From assembly GCA_027576995.1 (NCBI GenBank), contig JANBQC010000316.1:1-31862 (forward strand): a DNA stretch of 31,862 nt. Reading direction: 5' to 3'. The notes under the pieces were generated by a model that searched no databases, had not been told where the DNA came from, and saw only the letters and a list, made by a program, of their open reading frames with translations. Positions 20,997-31,418 of the stretch are shown here, in pieces. Origin of the DNA: Dimargaris cristalligena (taxonomy: Eukaryota > Kickxellomycota > Dimargaritomycetes > Dimargaritales > Dimargaritaceae). The translations under genes and the position numbers were made by a program. The first letter of the stretch is position 1; every line of letters starts with the position of its first letter.

Positions 20997-22193
20997 GTAG
21001 CCACCTCACGGTATCGCTCGCCAGTGTACATTTAAAGCCGCGAGCGCCACCCAGGGAAAAGGAAGGCTCCGGAATTAACCCATCCCCTTAGCTACACACC
21101 GCTTCATTGGCTTCGCTATAGTTGGTGAATCCATCCCAGTTCAGCAGAATTCAGCTAGCAAGGTAATAGGGGTCGTCTTGGACCCTTACTCGACCTCAAA
21201 GCTCATGTAGTATAATAAAATGAAGTGAAAAGGCAATGCGAATAATTTGATTTCTTTTTTTGAAGCGAGGAGACGTGCTATACTATTATCGAGGATGCAC
21301 CGTGCTCGTAGGTAAGCCGTATGAAAAATAAATGTAAAGGGATCTGTCGTCAAATTATCTGGAATATACTCCGCCTTTACACTTGAAGTCCACCGCCAAG
21401 AGCATACTAGTGATAATGCCAGAAACATAAATATTTGCACTGGATTATGTAGATCGTTCTATAAACGCTGCCCATGGCGATACAGCGTACTGGACAGACA
21501 CTATGGTTTACCGGTCCGTTGGATGAATTGGTGTTAGTGGACACATGCAATGGATTTACAACCATGCCATACTATCGAGCATTGTCAATATGCTAGTAAA
21601 CGTATATCATTTTTGATCTTATTAACCATATTAGCCATATTATCCGAAAGATCAATTACTATCATTGTTTGATTGGTGTCGCTGTAGGGAAGGGTACCGA
21701 TGATCCGTAGTCGGCGCTTAAAGGTTACTATTAGATACCTGAATTGGGTAAATACTCTTTCCAGTGATCTAGCTAACTATTAAGCATATTTCTCGAATAT
21801 GAAGTGGCGACAGGTGCTTTTACTACCAGTGTGTTCAGTTAAGGAATTGTATGTATTTATCCACGACCTTTCTTCCCTACTACTTACCCACTTTATGATA
21901 CCCCCCGATTGCTCATAGGTCATGTGATCTGAAGAGCTCCATCACTGTATTGGTTTTCCCTGAACTTAGCTGGGCTAAACTACTTTTGTATGTTTACACA
22001 GATTTCAGGTGGGATTATTTAATCGGGTTAAATTAAATATCGCCCAGTTGGCGGGAAAATTCAAATACAAAACAATCGTTCAGGGAAAACCACCAAAAAG
22101 AGTAGGAAAGGCCCATGTGTCGGTAATCCCCCCTTTGCTCTCCCAAATACTACTTAATTACTTTCCTTCACTGATCCATTTCCGCCATATACC
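20997..22193. other. Intergenic, chitinase/POB3
   Basis: A 1.2 kb stretch with no supported gene. It should contain the chitinase 3' untranslated region and the POB3 promoter; I see no clear TATA box. Confidence 0.4.
21214..21219 (+). promoter_or_regulatory. Candidate poly(A) signal of chitinase
   Basis: AATAAA lies about 218 bases after the chitinase stop and is the first good plus-strand hexamer. Moderate to weak support. Confidence 0.3.
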
Positions 22194-24145
22194 ATGGAGG
22201 AAGTCCCAACGAGCTACGAGCCTATTTTCTTGGCCACGCCCGACGCGTACAATACCACCCCCGGCATTCTTAAATTTGCCAAACAGGGTGTCGGCTGGAA
22301 AAATAGCAAGACTGGCCAGGTAATTACCATTGCCGCCAATGACATCAAGCGCGTCCAGTGGATGCGGGTTGCCCGCCAGTATCGCCTCAAGTTTATTCTC
22401 AAGAACGGAGCTTGGCAGAAGCTGGACAATTTCCCCAGAGAGGTAGGTACCCCATATCCCAGCGGTATGGTCTCATTGCCCTTGTTTTCGTTATATACGC
22501 CTTCCCTCCAATGTTACCCCACCCCTGCTCCACGCTAGTCCTGTCTATTGTTTCGGCGCTGTGTAGGGGGATAATTGGGTCGTATTTCTAGTTCCACCCA
22601 GTATGATTAACCCGCTTGGCTACTTGTCCCATCACTCTAAACTACACACACCACGTCTCCCGTTTCCAGGATTTCGATTCCGTCAAACATGTTATCCGGT
22701 CTCTGTATCGGATCACCCTCGAAACCCGCGAACTCAGCCTGAAGGGGGGCAACTGGGGCAAAACCGAATTCCAGGGCAACTATCTGACCTTTAATGCCGG
22801 AACCAAAACCATCTTCGAAGTACCCCTGGGCGATGTAGCCAATACTAATCTAGCCGGCAAAAGCGAGGTCAGCCTGGAATTCCTACCCCCCGACCGCCTG
22901 AACCAGGCCGATGCGGGTCGGGCCAAGGGTACCCGGGTTGACGAACTGGTTGAGATGCGTTTTTACATTCCCGGTACGACCACTTCAACCAAGGCTGCCC
23001 GCATGGAAACCAGCGGCACTGAAGGTGACTTGCCGGTCGAGGCCGATAAAGACAGCAACGCCAGCGACGAAGAGGAGGAAGACGCGGAAGAGACCCAAAA
23101 TGCCGCCAACGTTTTCTACGACATGGTCAAGAACAAGGCCGACTTGGGTCAAGTCACGGGCGAGAGTATCGCTCTCTTCCAAGAAATTCTCTGCCTTACT
23201 CCCCGGGGGCGGTACGATATCGACATGTTCCCCAGTTTCCTGCGGTTGCGTGGCAAGACTTACGATTACAAGATCAGTTACGAGTCGGTCATTAAGCTAT
23301 TCCTGCTGAGTAAGCCCGACGATCTCCATATGGTGTTCGTGTTGGGACTCGACCCGCCTATCCGGCAGGGTCAAACGCGCTACCCGTTTTTGGTCTTCCA
23401 GTTCATCAAGGACGAGGAGATGGATATTGAGCTCAACCTGGACGAGGCCACGCTGAAGGAGAAGTACGCTGGCAAACTGCAGAAGTCCTACAGCGACCCT
23501 ACCTATCAGGTGGTTTCGTCGGTATTCCGCGGCCTGACGGGTCGCAACGTAGCCGTTACGGGCGGATTTAACTCCCTGCACCAGACTGCCGCCCTCAAAT
23601 GTTCGCTCAAGGCCAACGAGGGTTATATTTACCCTCTCCAGAAATGTTTCTTATTCATTCCCAAACCACCCACGTTTATCCCTCACTCGGAAATCGGCAG
23701 TGTCCACTTCTCCCGCGTAGGCGCCGCCACCGCCGCCGGGCCTTCCCGGACGTTCGACATGAAATTCAACATGCTTTCAGGGACCGACTACCAGTTCTCC
23801 AGCATACCCAAAGAGGAGTACAACGTTTTGGAACAATATTTGCGGGAAAAGAAGATCAAAATGAAGAACGAGTTACCCGACGGTAATTCTGGCTACGCCG
23901 ATTTAAGTAACCTCGATGCCTTATCCGACCTCGACGATTCGGATGCGGGCGGTGATTACGGGCAAAAACGGCGTAAAACGAGTATGGCCGCCACGGCTAG
24001 TTTTGGGCAGGCCGATTTCGGGGAAGACGATGATGATGAGAGTCCCGACGAAGACTTCCAGGTGGCCAGCGAAGAGAGTGATGTACCGGAAGAATACGAC
24101 GAGGAGTACGAGAGTGCCGGGGAGTCGGAGGACGGTAAAGAGTAA
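22194..24145 (+). CDS. POB3: FACT complex subunit Pob3 (SSRP1-like)
   Basis: Two exons, 22194-22442 and 22670-24145, split in phase 0 by a 227 bp intron (GTAGGT donor, CAG acceptor), giving 574 residues. Pob3 pairs with Spt16 in FACT, the histone chaperone that opens and rebuilds nucleosomes in transcription and replication. Exon 1 encodes the start of the N-terminal domain (GILKFAKQGVGWK). Exon 2 continues through the SSRP1 region (KGGNWG, FEVPLGDVAN), an acidic insert at about residues 208-225, and LTPRGRYDIDMFPSFLRLRG. A PH/Rtt106-like module follows at about 390-490, with NEGYIYPLQKCFLF. The last 40 residues are an Asp/Glu-rich tail. There is no HMG box, the usual fungal form in which a separate Nhp6 protein supplies that function. 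The start at 22194 is the first ATG that opens the family homology. Confidence 0.95.
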
Positions 24146-25171
24146 TATTCGTGAGTGCGGCTTATTATTATATCTTGCCTTGCGCATTCCAACCCCTCAG
24201 CCACCCCCACCCCCTTCATTAGCAGATGTACGGCTGATTTAATGGCACGTTTTCCGGATAGCTGGAATACGGGGGGCGGCCAAGGCGTGTGCTACGTCTG
24301 GCCTTTGTTTTTGCGCGCTTGCCCTTTCGAGTTGATGATTTCCCTCCTTTTTACTCGAGTACTTATCTCTCCTGTATGCTCTATATTTCAGCATGGCAAT
24401 TTTGTATTTTTCTTTTTGAAGTGAAGCTAATGCATAAACTTAGGAATGTTAATAGTGGGGGTATCCAAATCGGGTGCAATTGGTTGTGAATGGGACGTGG
24501 ATGATTTAGCGAAGCACTATAGTAAGTTGTTAATCTCCAATCCGGAATGTTAATATATATCACTCTATAAGTATTGTCGAGATCTGAGGTAGTTGTTGGT
24601 GACATTGCCAGGAAAGAGCGACACACCTTGATAATTGGTGTTGTATATTTTTCAGTCAAGGTATGGTATGGGTCTGTGTACTTCCAAAGGAATATACCAT
24701 ATTCAATATAGGGTGTGGTTGGTGGTCCGCATTATTTACAGTTGCTGGACTTAGCCAACTAATTATTATTGGAAATTCATTTCTCCCGCCCCTCCGAATC
24801 CTTTACTCTGATTGGTCCATCCTAATACCCGGGACTATTCTCTATCTATGATCATATCATCCTATACTCGGAACAACATTTTTATCATTATTACTGCTAT
24901 TTCCGATATAATAAAACCAACTGCAGGCATCTAGCTATGCCCCTTGCGGTTCTTTCTCTCTTCTTTGAATCTTTTCAGTTGTATCTGAAGGTACTTGCGT
25001 TTACCATTCAATCTATATTTCCAACAATTATGACCAAATTATTTTAAGATATTTGGTTAAGATGGGTATGGCATCTATAAAGACTTTTATCAAATTCAAA
25101 TTTTTAGGGAATTTCTACAATTGTAAGTTTTCTAACAAAGGTTTATGCTGGTATGTTTCACAAATAAATGT
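24146..25171. other. POB3 downstream region, no gene
   Basis: About 1 kb without a supported gene. CpG occurs at ordinary density up to 24998 and then stops abruptly, about 175 bases before the 3' end of the zinc-finger pseudogene. Confidence 0.4.
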
Positions 25172-26294
25172 TCACATAAATCCCAAGTGATTAACCAGTC
25201 TCCATAGTGGCTTTTCATGTTTATCCAGGTCAGCCTGCTGCAAATACACTTTCTGGCAATTTTCACATATAAAACACATCTCCCCAGTGTGTGTCATGAT
25301 ATGGGCAGTGAGAGTGGTTTTGTGAGAAACCAATTTAGTACAAATATGGCAGGGAAACAGCTTCTCCCTGGTATGTGTTCAGATATGATCATTGAGAGTG
25401 TGTTTCCATGCAAATTTTTTTGGGCAATCCTGATAGGGATATGGCTTCTCACTGGTGTATATTAGTATATGTTTCTAAAGAGAGCTGGCAGATAAAAAAG
25501 ATTTCTCATAATACTTGCAGGGATGAAGCCTCTCCCCAGTGTGTAATCACATGTGCCTTGAGTGATTTGCAATTGGAATACACATAGTTACACTTAGTAT
25601 AGGGATAAGGCTTCATTTCAATAGGGTAATTGACTTCAGTTCAGGGCTGCCTCTGGGCTGTTATCAAGTGTTCATGTTGATTTCTGGTGGATGGTTTCCT
25701 CTTGTTGGGCAATGCTAAGCATTTGGTATGTTAAACAGACCCTGCAGACCCAGGTTGTTGGGGATGGAGGCTATTGGAGGCTGTTGGATTTGAATTCCAC
25801 TGCTTCCCCTACCTGCTGCTGGGGCTGACTGCCCTTAGATACCACTATAATTACTGTGGTGTGATCCCAATCCATACCTGATGGATCATTAAATGGAACT
25901 GGGTCTAAAGTGTAACTGTATTCCTCACTGCATATGTCAATTGGATCATCCATGTCCCCCACTGAGTGGGGAAGGTGTTCATTTAGTGTGGGCTGCTTGC
26001 TAAGATAATCTATGTTGAGGGCAGGTTCTATTTGGAGGAGTCCCATGATGTCACTCCCACATATGGTCTGTTTGAACTGGTTAATGAATTGTCCTATTTG
26101 ATTAATGGTCTCCAATAATGGCCTATCCATAGCATGGGATCCTAGGAGTATACTAGCAGCTGTGTCACCTCAACTAGCCCGAGGATCATAAGAATAGTTT
26201 ATATAGTCATTTGGGTTAAATCCATGATTGAATTCTTCAGAGGAACAGGCTAGGTAAATTACAGCTAGAACAAAATTGGCTATTTTATATACAT
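25172..26294 (-). pseudogene. Decayed C2H2 zinc-finger gene
   Basis: Diverged, broken paralog of the intact gene at 29532-30737. From an ATG at 26294 it opens with a signal-like peptide (MYIKIANFVLAVIYLACSS), then matches the paralog at SEE...FNPNDYI, PLLETIN...GQF, GLLQIEPAL and SGMDWD. About five degenerate fingers follow (25190-25615), with HTGE-type linkers still visible. Breaks include a TGA early in the N-terminal half, at least one frameshift in the middle, a two-base deletion after the finger 1 His, and TGA or TAG codons within fingers. In finger 2 the second Cys has become Tyr. At two finger Arg positions the intact copy has CGA and this copy TGA. The whole sequence lies in the CpG-depleted block. 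It has one finger fewer than its paralog, so the duplication is old. Confidence 0.88.
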
Positions 26295-26653
26295 GTATTT
26301 TGGGTCAATTATTCAAGATTAATTATAAATTAAAGGTAAAGGAGCATAGGTTAAAAAGATAAAAATATTATTACATCTATACCAACAACTGAACACAGTC
26401 CTACTGAGACTATCATGATACCACCCATGTCTAGCAGCGACATAGCTCAAAACCACAACAACTAGGTTATTGGATAACTAGAAACCCTGGTATAAAGAAC
26501 TGAAATCAAATCCTTGAAAACTGAACTTTATTTGAAAAAAAAAAGATAGTAAGAAGGGAAAGATAATAATAGACTTACTGTTCCAAGAGGTGGCAGCAAG
26601 TGGGAGTATTTATATTTAAAAGGGGAAGCCTAAATGAAAAGATAGATGAATAA

Positions 26654-26725
26654 TAGAGAAAGGGAGAGAAGATCCCAGAACATTGGATACCTAAGTAGAG
26701 GGAAAGGGAGGGGAGTTCCCAGACA
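26654..26725 (+). repeat. Imperfect ~28 bp direct repeat pair
   Basis: Two purine-rich copies, at about 26654-26681 and 26697-26725, share AGAG-GAAAGGGAG-G-AG-TCCCAGA with a few changes. They lie inside the CpG-poor block, upstream of the pseudogene. No function is apparent. Confidence 0.6.
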
Positions 26726-27671
26726 ATAGTATTAGTCATCACAAAGGATAGGTAATACTCGGGTAACCAATAGACTCAATGTGAAACTATAGAAGGGAAA
26801 AAGAGAAAGCTATTTTTAACTGTACTTTGAACAGGGGTGCAGTTGGGCCAGGGGCAGTGTGAATGCAGGGGTACAGTCTGGTTAGGGGCAGGGGTGTATC
26901 ATAGTCAAGGGTATATAATATACTAATAGAAAAAATACAATACTAATGAAAATGGAGGAAACATGACTATACTCATCAGGGGTGTACTTCTAATAAGTGT
27001 GAAAAATAGATAGAAAATAAAAGTAGGTAAAAATATGGTAAGTTCACTACACAAGCCATTGGAGAAAGTTTATCCATTCTTTTTGTGATAATGATGACAG
27101 TTCAATAAATCAGGATAAAATAATATCATGAATGTGGGCATTACATGAGGAGTACATGGTGACTTGACTGATACAAAAACTTGTCAATTTCCTGCCTAAG
27201 TAAAAGCAGAATACAATTGACTATCTAATTTATAACACTGTTTGACATAATACCAACTAATATCTTTATAATAAAAAAAATTCCTCTTAACTTACCTTTA
27301 AATTTCAATATGAACCCATTCCATAAACACAATGTATAAAGTGACTCAGTAAAGCTAAGGCCTCTGAAGCCCCCTTCCAGCAAAAAGGGAGATAGTCAAC
27401 TCACTACTGAACCACTGCCAGCTGATACCACCTCTCTGACCAGGATCACCAGTATACTAGAAGGCCTAATATGGTTGGACATCTAAGCTGTCTGGATTAA
27501 GGTGGATTAGATTGTCCAATATTGCAATAGGATAAAAAAAATGGAATAAAATCAAATAAGTTGGTTATAACAACTTTCTAAGAGGGGGTAAATTCTGCTG
27601 GTTACTTATGTAACCTTTAGGGGGGCCTTAGAGGCTGCTGGATAATGTTAATAACAGAAAGAGGGAACTAA

Positions 27672-27893
27672 TGTTGAAGAATATGTTCCTACATGTTCTT
27701 TATCCTATCCTGGTTTACCTAATTATGTTAGTTTATTCTGCTATCATGAGATCATTTATGTTAGCCACTTATGTTTTACCTCATAAAAATTACAATTCAA
27801 TAAAACTAACCACCTAGAGGCACCTACTGTCCTCTAGCTGCCTTCTTCCCTTACTTCCAATTTTATTTTCTTTATGTCCTTAGTATTCCAACA
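27672..27893 (+). mobile_element. Solo LTR (Ty1/copia-like)
   Basis: A 222 bp element starting TGTTGAAGAATATG and ending TATTCCAACA, so the termini form the inverted pair TGTTG/CAACA with canonical TG...CA ends. It is flanked on both sides by the direct repeat ACTAA (27667-27671 and 27894-27898), a 5 bp target-site duplication typical of LTR retrotransposon integration. An internal AATAAA at 27799-27804 fits the R region and suggests plus orientation. No internal coding region lies beside it, so it is probably the product of LTR-LTR recombination. The copia assignment rests only on size and termini. Confidence 0.82.
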
Positions 27894-28346
27894 ACTAATA
27901 GAAAAGAATGTAGATAAATGAAATAAAAGCACTCAGAACTATGTCAGACTTTTAATGCAAAACAAATTAATTCAGACTTGTAAATGCAAACTGTGAGTGT
28001 AGAAATAGCTAAAGGTATTTGTGTATTAGTATATGGTCATGGTATAGGCGGCAAAATCAGTGGGAAAACTGTGGAAATGGTGCCTCCACTGTATATCCCA
28101 GCATTTTCTGCCCTTCACTGGTGTAGACTGGCCACTCATAGTCTGGAGGTAAGTACTGACTGCCAGATGGCACTGCATATAGATGAGTGGTTTTACTAAT
28201 AGCAGTGATGAGGTGGGAGTGAGGCCTAACATATGGAATATAATAATAAGCTGATAGGAACATAGTCATCTAAGGAGCCATATTGGGAGAAGGAAAACTT
28301 TCCCATTTATGATGGAGTACCAATATGATCCCTGTTAATTGACGAT

Positions 28347-28745
28347 GTGGTCTTGGGCTGTATCCCTGTAGTGGCCTCGGGGCCGATAGATGTCAATGGT
28401 GGAGTAGGTGCCTGTGGTGGCTTGGTCGCGAGTCTGTTGACAGGGGTGGCCGGCCTGGTGCATGGTGCCCCCAGTGGCGCAGTATCAACAATTACATGGC
28501 AACCATATGTAATGGGGAATGGGATTTGGAATATACATATTAATATGTTTCATATATCCCTTGTTTCATCAAATCTGGCCAAGGTCCCTAACTATCTTCG
28601 AGGAAAGCCACCATTCAACATCACGATTCCTATAAAAAATGTATCATTGTCCTCAACCGTCAGCCTAAACCTAGTGCCATATGGCCAGATCTTAGCGGTA
28701 ACACAACTGCAGCCACACCTGGAAACGTCTCCTCTAACCCAGTGA
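28347..28745 (+). CDS. Unrecognised open frame, doubtful
   Basis: A 132-codon frame, open from about 28329, just right of the CpG-depleted block, with no ATG near its left end (the first codon would be GTG). The first half is Gly/Val/Ala-rich. The second half has a plausible-looking stretch around VPNYLRGKPPFNITIPI. A GTGAGT at 28742 could be a splice donor. The opposite strand is also open in part and Pro/Thr-rich (about 28321-28498), so the coding strand is uncertain. It could be a gene remnant; I do not recognise it. Confidence 0.15.
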   Translation: MVLGCIPVVASGPIDVNGGVGACGGLVASLLTGVAGLVHGAPSGAVSTITWQPYVMGNGIWNIHINMFHISLVSSNLAKVPNYLRGKPPFNITIPIKNVSLSSTVSLNLVPYGQILAVTQLQPHLETSPLTQ

Positions 28746-29531
28746 GTAACACAGTTTTTACCATTAGGGAGCTGGTCTCAGCGTCCTCAGGCCGTGTTGG
28801 AAGGAAGATATTACTCTTCGCTTGTATTACTTAATGTAACAGTTTTAGACCAGAGTCCAACAGTGGTTCTAATCCCTACTTTATGAGCTTATATATTAGT
28901 ATATCTAATATGTTCAAAATAGAACCGCTGTAGAAATACGCCCTGCCTCATATACTTCATTGGCTAATTAATGGCTTTATCTGCGGTGTATGATGTACAC
29001 TTGTGTCACTTGGGAATACTTCCTCGCCAGTATCGACAACACCTTTTCCCCGGTTGTGAATGAAAAGAGTCTTGTAGAGGAAAACTATATTACTGACTGA
29101 GTCCTCTTACAATCAAGTAATAGTGAATATGCACTTATATCAGCATTGCTGAACAATGTAACCATAGAATAGACCTTAACGGTAAAGCATTGGTGCATTT
29201 AATGGTACAGGATGTAGCACCATGCAACTGGTAAGTATTATTTATTCGTCAGTGCTAATCCTATGCATATTCCCATAAATGCCATATATATATACCACCC
29301 CTACCTATTTTTGCTATGACACGTCTCCCGCCCGGTGTGCCTGCCGTTTAGCCTTATTGCGCTTACATCAACATATATTTTTGCAGCCCTACAACATAAA
29401 TTTAGCGACGATTTTACGGTTTTTTTTAGTAATTAACGTAATTTGCTTGGTTGTTGTTTTTCCGTTTCTGTCTGAAGCGATACTCTCTAACAGCCCACTT
29501 TGCGCAAAAACTCCTAAGAAGCGGTCCGAAA
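28746..29531. other. Upstream region of intact zinc-finger gene
   Basis: CpG-normal intergenic DNA. A TATATATATA tract at about 29283-29292 lies some 240 bases upstream of the ATG and may act as a TATA element. A pyrimidine-rich run ending CTAACAG at about 29492 could alternatively be an intron 3' end. Confidence 0.35.
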
Positions 29532-30737
29532 ATGCGTGTGTTCAAAACGGCTGGATTAGTTCAGGTGTTTCTCTCCGTAACCCGTGCCTCTGAAGAGTAC
29601 GATACGGAATTCAACCCTAACGACTATATTGGCTACCCCAATGACCCTCAGGTTAGTTACGGCAACGCAGTCTCTAGTTTACTCCCAGGTCCCTATCCCG
29701 AGGACCCACCATTATCTGAGACCATCGATCGAGTTGCTCAATTCGACATGAATGAATTAGGGCAATTCGTTGACCAGGTCAGGCAGACCATGGGTGAGAA
29801 TGAAGTAGCGGGGCTTTACCAAATAGAAGCCGCACTTGGCTCTGCCTATCTCGACGATCAGCTCATGCCGATTAGGAGTCTTCCCTATCCAGAAGAATAC
29901 ATAAACGATGCGATTGACGCGGATAGTGAGACAGAATATGACACTTTGGCTCCCACTCTATTCGATTATTCATCTGGTGTGGATTGGGATCCCATTGTTG
30001 CAAGTACATCGCTATCCAAGGGCCAACAAATTGAGTACCAGCAAAGAGAATCGACGAAATTAGAGCCCACCAGCCACCATCACCGACAATCCGAGCTCCC
30101 GGACCCTGTTCGTCATGACAATCACTCAGTATTACCCAGCATGAGGAGGCTATCTGCCAATGATCAAGGGGAAAGTTTGACAAAGGCCCCGAAGGAACTC
30201 GGGATTGATACCGATATCCCTATCAAAGCAAAGGCCTATCCCTGTGAGAAGTGTACCAAGGTGTATTCAAATCCCAATTCCCTCGGGAAACATATGCGAT
30301 TACATACCGAGGAGCAGCTTCATCGCTGTGAGGATTGTGAGAAATCATTTACAGCACCTAGTGAACTAAATAGTCACATCCGAACACATACTGGGGAGAA
30401 GCCTTATCACTGCAGCGAGTGCGACAAATCATTCTCATTACAAAGCAACTGTAATGTCCACATGCGAACGCACACCGGGGAGAAGCCTTTTATCTGCGAT
30501 GTTTGCCAAAAAGCATTTAAATTATCCGCTCATCTAAAGAGACACATTCAAGTGCATACTAGGGAGAAGCCTTATAGCTGCAGTGATTGCGAGAAATCAT
30601 ATAAGCGGATAGACCATTTTACCGCCCATGCCAAAGTGCACACTGAGGCGAAATCTTATATCTGCGCGAAATGTCAGGAATCTTTTTATTGGCAAAATAG
30701 TCTCACTTCGCATATGAAAAGTATCCATGGGGCGTAG
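29532..30737 (+). CDS. C2H2 zinc-finger protein, six fingers
   Basis: A 401-residue frame from the first ATG at 29532; the open frame extends upstream but without another ATG. The C-terminal half (about residues 235-400) carries six consecutive C-x2-C-x12-H-x3/4-H fingers. They are joined by linkers that include the canonical TGEKP form between fingers 2-3 and 3-4, so sequence-specific DNA binding is likely. Residues about 22-230 are acidic and low in recognisable domains, possibly an activation or regulatory region. The first about 20 residues (MRVFKTAGLVQVFLSVTRAS) are hydrophobic and signal-like, as in the decayed paralog at 25172-26294. A classical transcription factor is the default reading. 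Secretion, or a missed first exon using the acceptor near 29492, cannot be excluded. CpG content is normal and the frame intact, in contrast to the paralog. Confidence 0.85.
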   Translation: MRVFKTAGLVQVFLSVTRASEEYDTEFNPNDYIGYPNDPQVSYGNAVSSLLPGPYPEDPPLSETIDRVAQFDMNELGQFVDQVRQTMGENEVAGLYQIEAALGSAYLDDQLMPIRSLPYPEEYINDAIDADSETEYDTLAPTLFDYSSGVDWDPIVASTSLSKGQQIEYQQRESTKLEPTSHHHRQSELPDPVRHDNHSVLPSMRRLSANDQGESLTKAPKELGIDTDIPIKAKAYPCEKCTKVYSNPNSLGKHMRLHTEEQLHRCEDCEKSFTAPSELNSHIRTHTGEKPYHCSECDKSFSLQSNCNVHMRTHTGEKPFICDVCQKAFKLSAHLKRHIQVHTREKPYSCSDCEKSYKRIDHFTAHAKVHTEAKSYICAKCQESFYWQNSLTSHMKSIHGA

Positions 30738-30800
30738 CCCATCACCTGGGATTGCTGTAAACATTCATTTGCTAGACCTGGCAACAAAAACCGGCATTTG

Positions 30801-30863
30801 GTGACATGCATTGGTGGATGCACTTTAATTTTTTGAATTAAATAATATCAATTTACATGTCAC
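30801..30863. repeat. Nested inverted repeat 3' of zinc-finger gene
   Basis: Outer arms GTGACATG (30801-30808) and CATGTCAC (30856-30863) are perfectly complementary. Inner arms TTTAATT (30824-30830) and AATTAAA (30836-30842) enclose a 5-base loop. It lies 64 bases past the stop, so it could be a 3' UTR fold or a trace of a small inverted-repeat element. Confidence 0.6.
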
Positions 30864-31396
30864 ATTCATCTTAACCGACGTGTCACCATAGAAACACAGA
30901 ATCTAGACTTATAGCTGTTTTGAAGCGTCAATTGTCTTTAGACAGCAGTAACCACAATACAGTTGAATCATTGCCGTCGTAATGCCCAGCGGTTGGAAAT
31001 AAGGTTTCAGCGACCACACTCCATATCGAATGTGGTACATGGCCTTTATAGTACACGCCCTCGACATTTATCATCTAGAAAATTAGGAAAACCAAATGTC
31101 AATCGGATGTACACTAGGTCATGGGGTTGGAATGATTAATTAAGGGCCAAATTCAAGTGCTCTGTTAAATATCTTAAAAGTATATTATAAAAGAGAAAGA
31201 ACAGCTAGTGATATTACTATATATCCATGTTTGGTTTTTATGTAATAAGAACCGATCCTACAAAACAATCATATAATGTGAAGCATTACTATTGTTGCCT
31301 CTCCCAGGACATGATGCATTGCTTTGGCTCTCTTCCTCCAAGTATTATGTTTACCGTAAATCACCTTCCTGTTTAGATTTTGCTCTTTCCATCATA

Positions 31397-31418
31397 TATA
31401 GCACTGTGTAGTGCTATA
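31397..31418. repeat. Perfect 9 bp hairpin
   Basis: TATAGCACT and AGTGCTATA flank a GTGT loop. There is no neighbouring gene to tie it to; it may be chance. Confidence 0.6.

Larger units (their letters stand above)
24999..28343. other. CpG-depleted block
   Basis: Reading base by base, I count only four CpG dinucleotides between the CpG at 24998 and the one at 28343: at 26180, 26438, 26760 and 28049. At the apparent base composition (near 38-40% GC, estimated by eye) well over 100 would be expected. TpG and CpA are plentiful. Both flanks and the rest of the window have normal CpG. The block holds a zinc-finger pseudogene and a solo LTR. Methylation-driven deamination is the simplest reading (inference). 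Confidence 0.9.

Noticed and set aside
24999..28343. Classical ascomycete-type RIP as the cause of depletion
   Set aside because: CpA remains abundant in the block and the loss is specific to CpG. Canonical RIP mainly converts CpA to TpA.
28860..28885. GGTTCTAATCC B-box-like motif
   Set aside because: No matching A box or cloverleaf upstream. Treated as chance.
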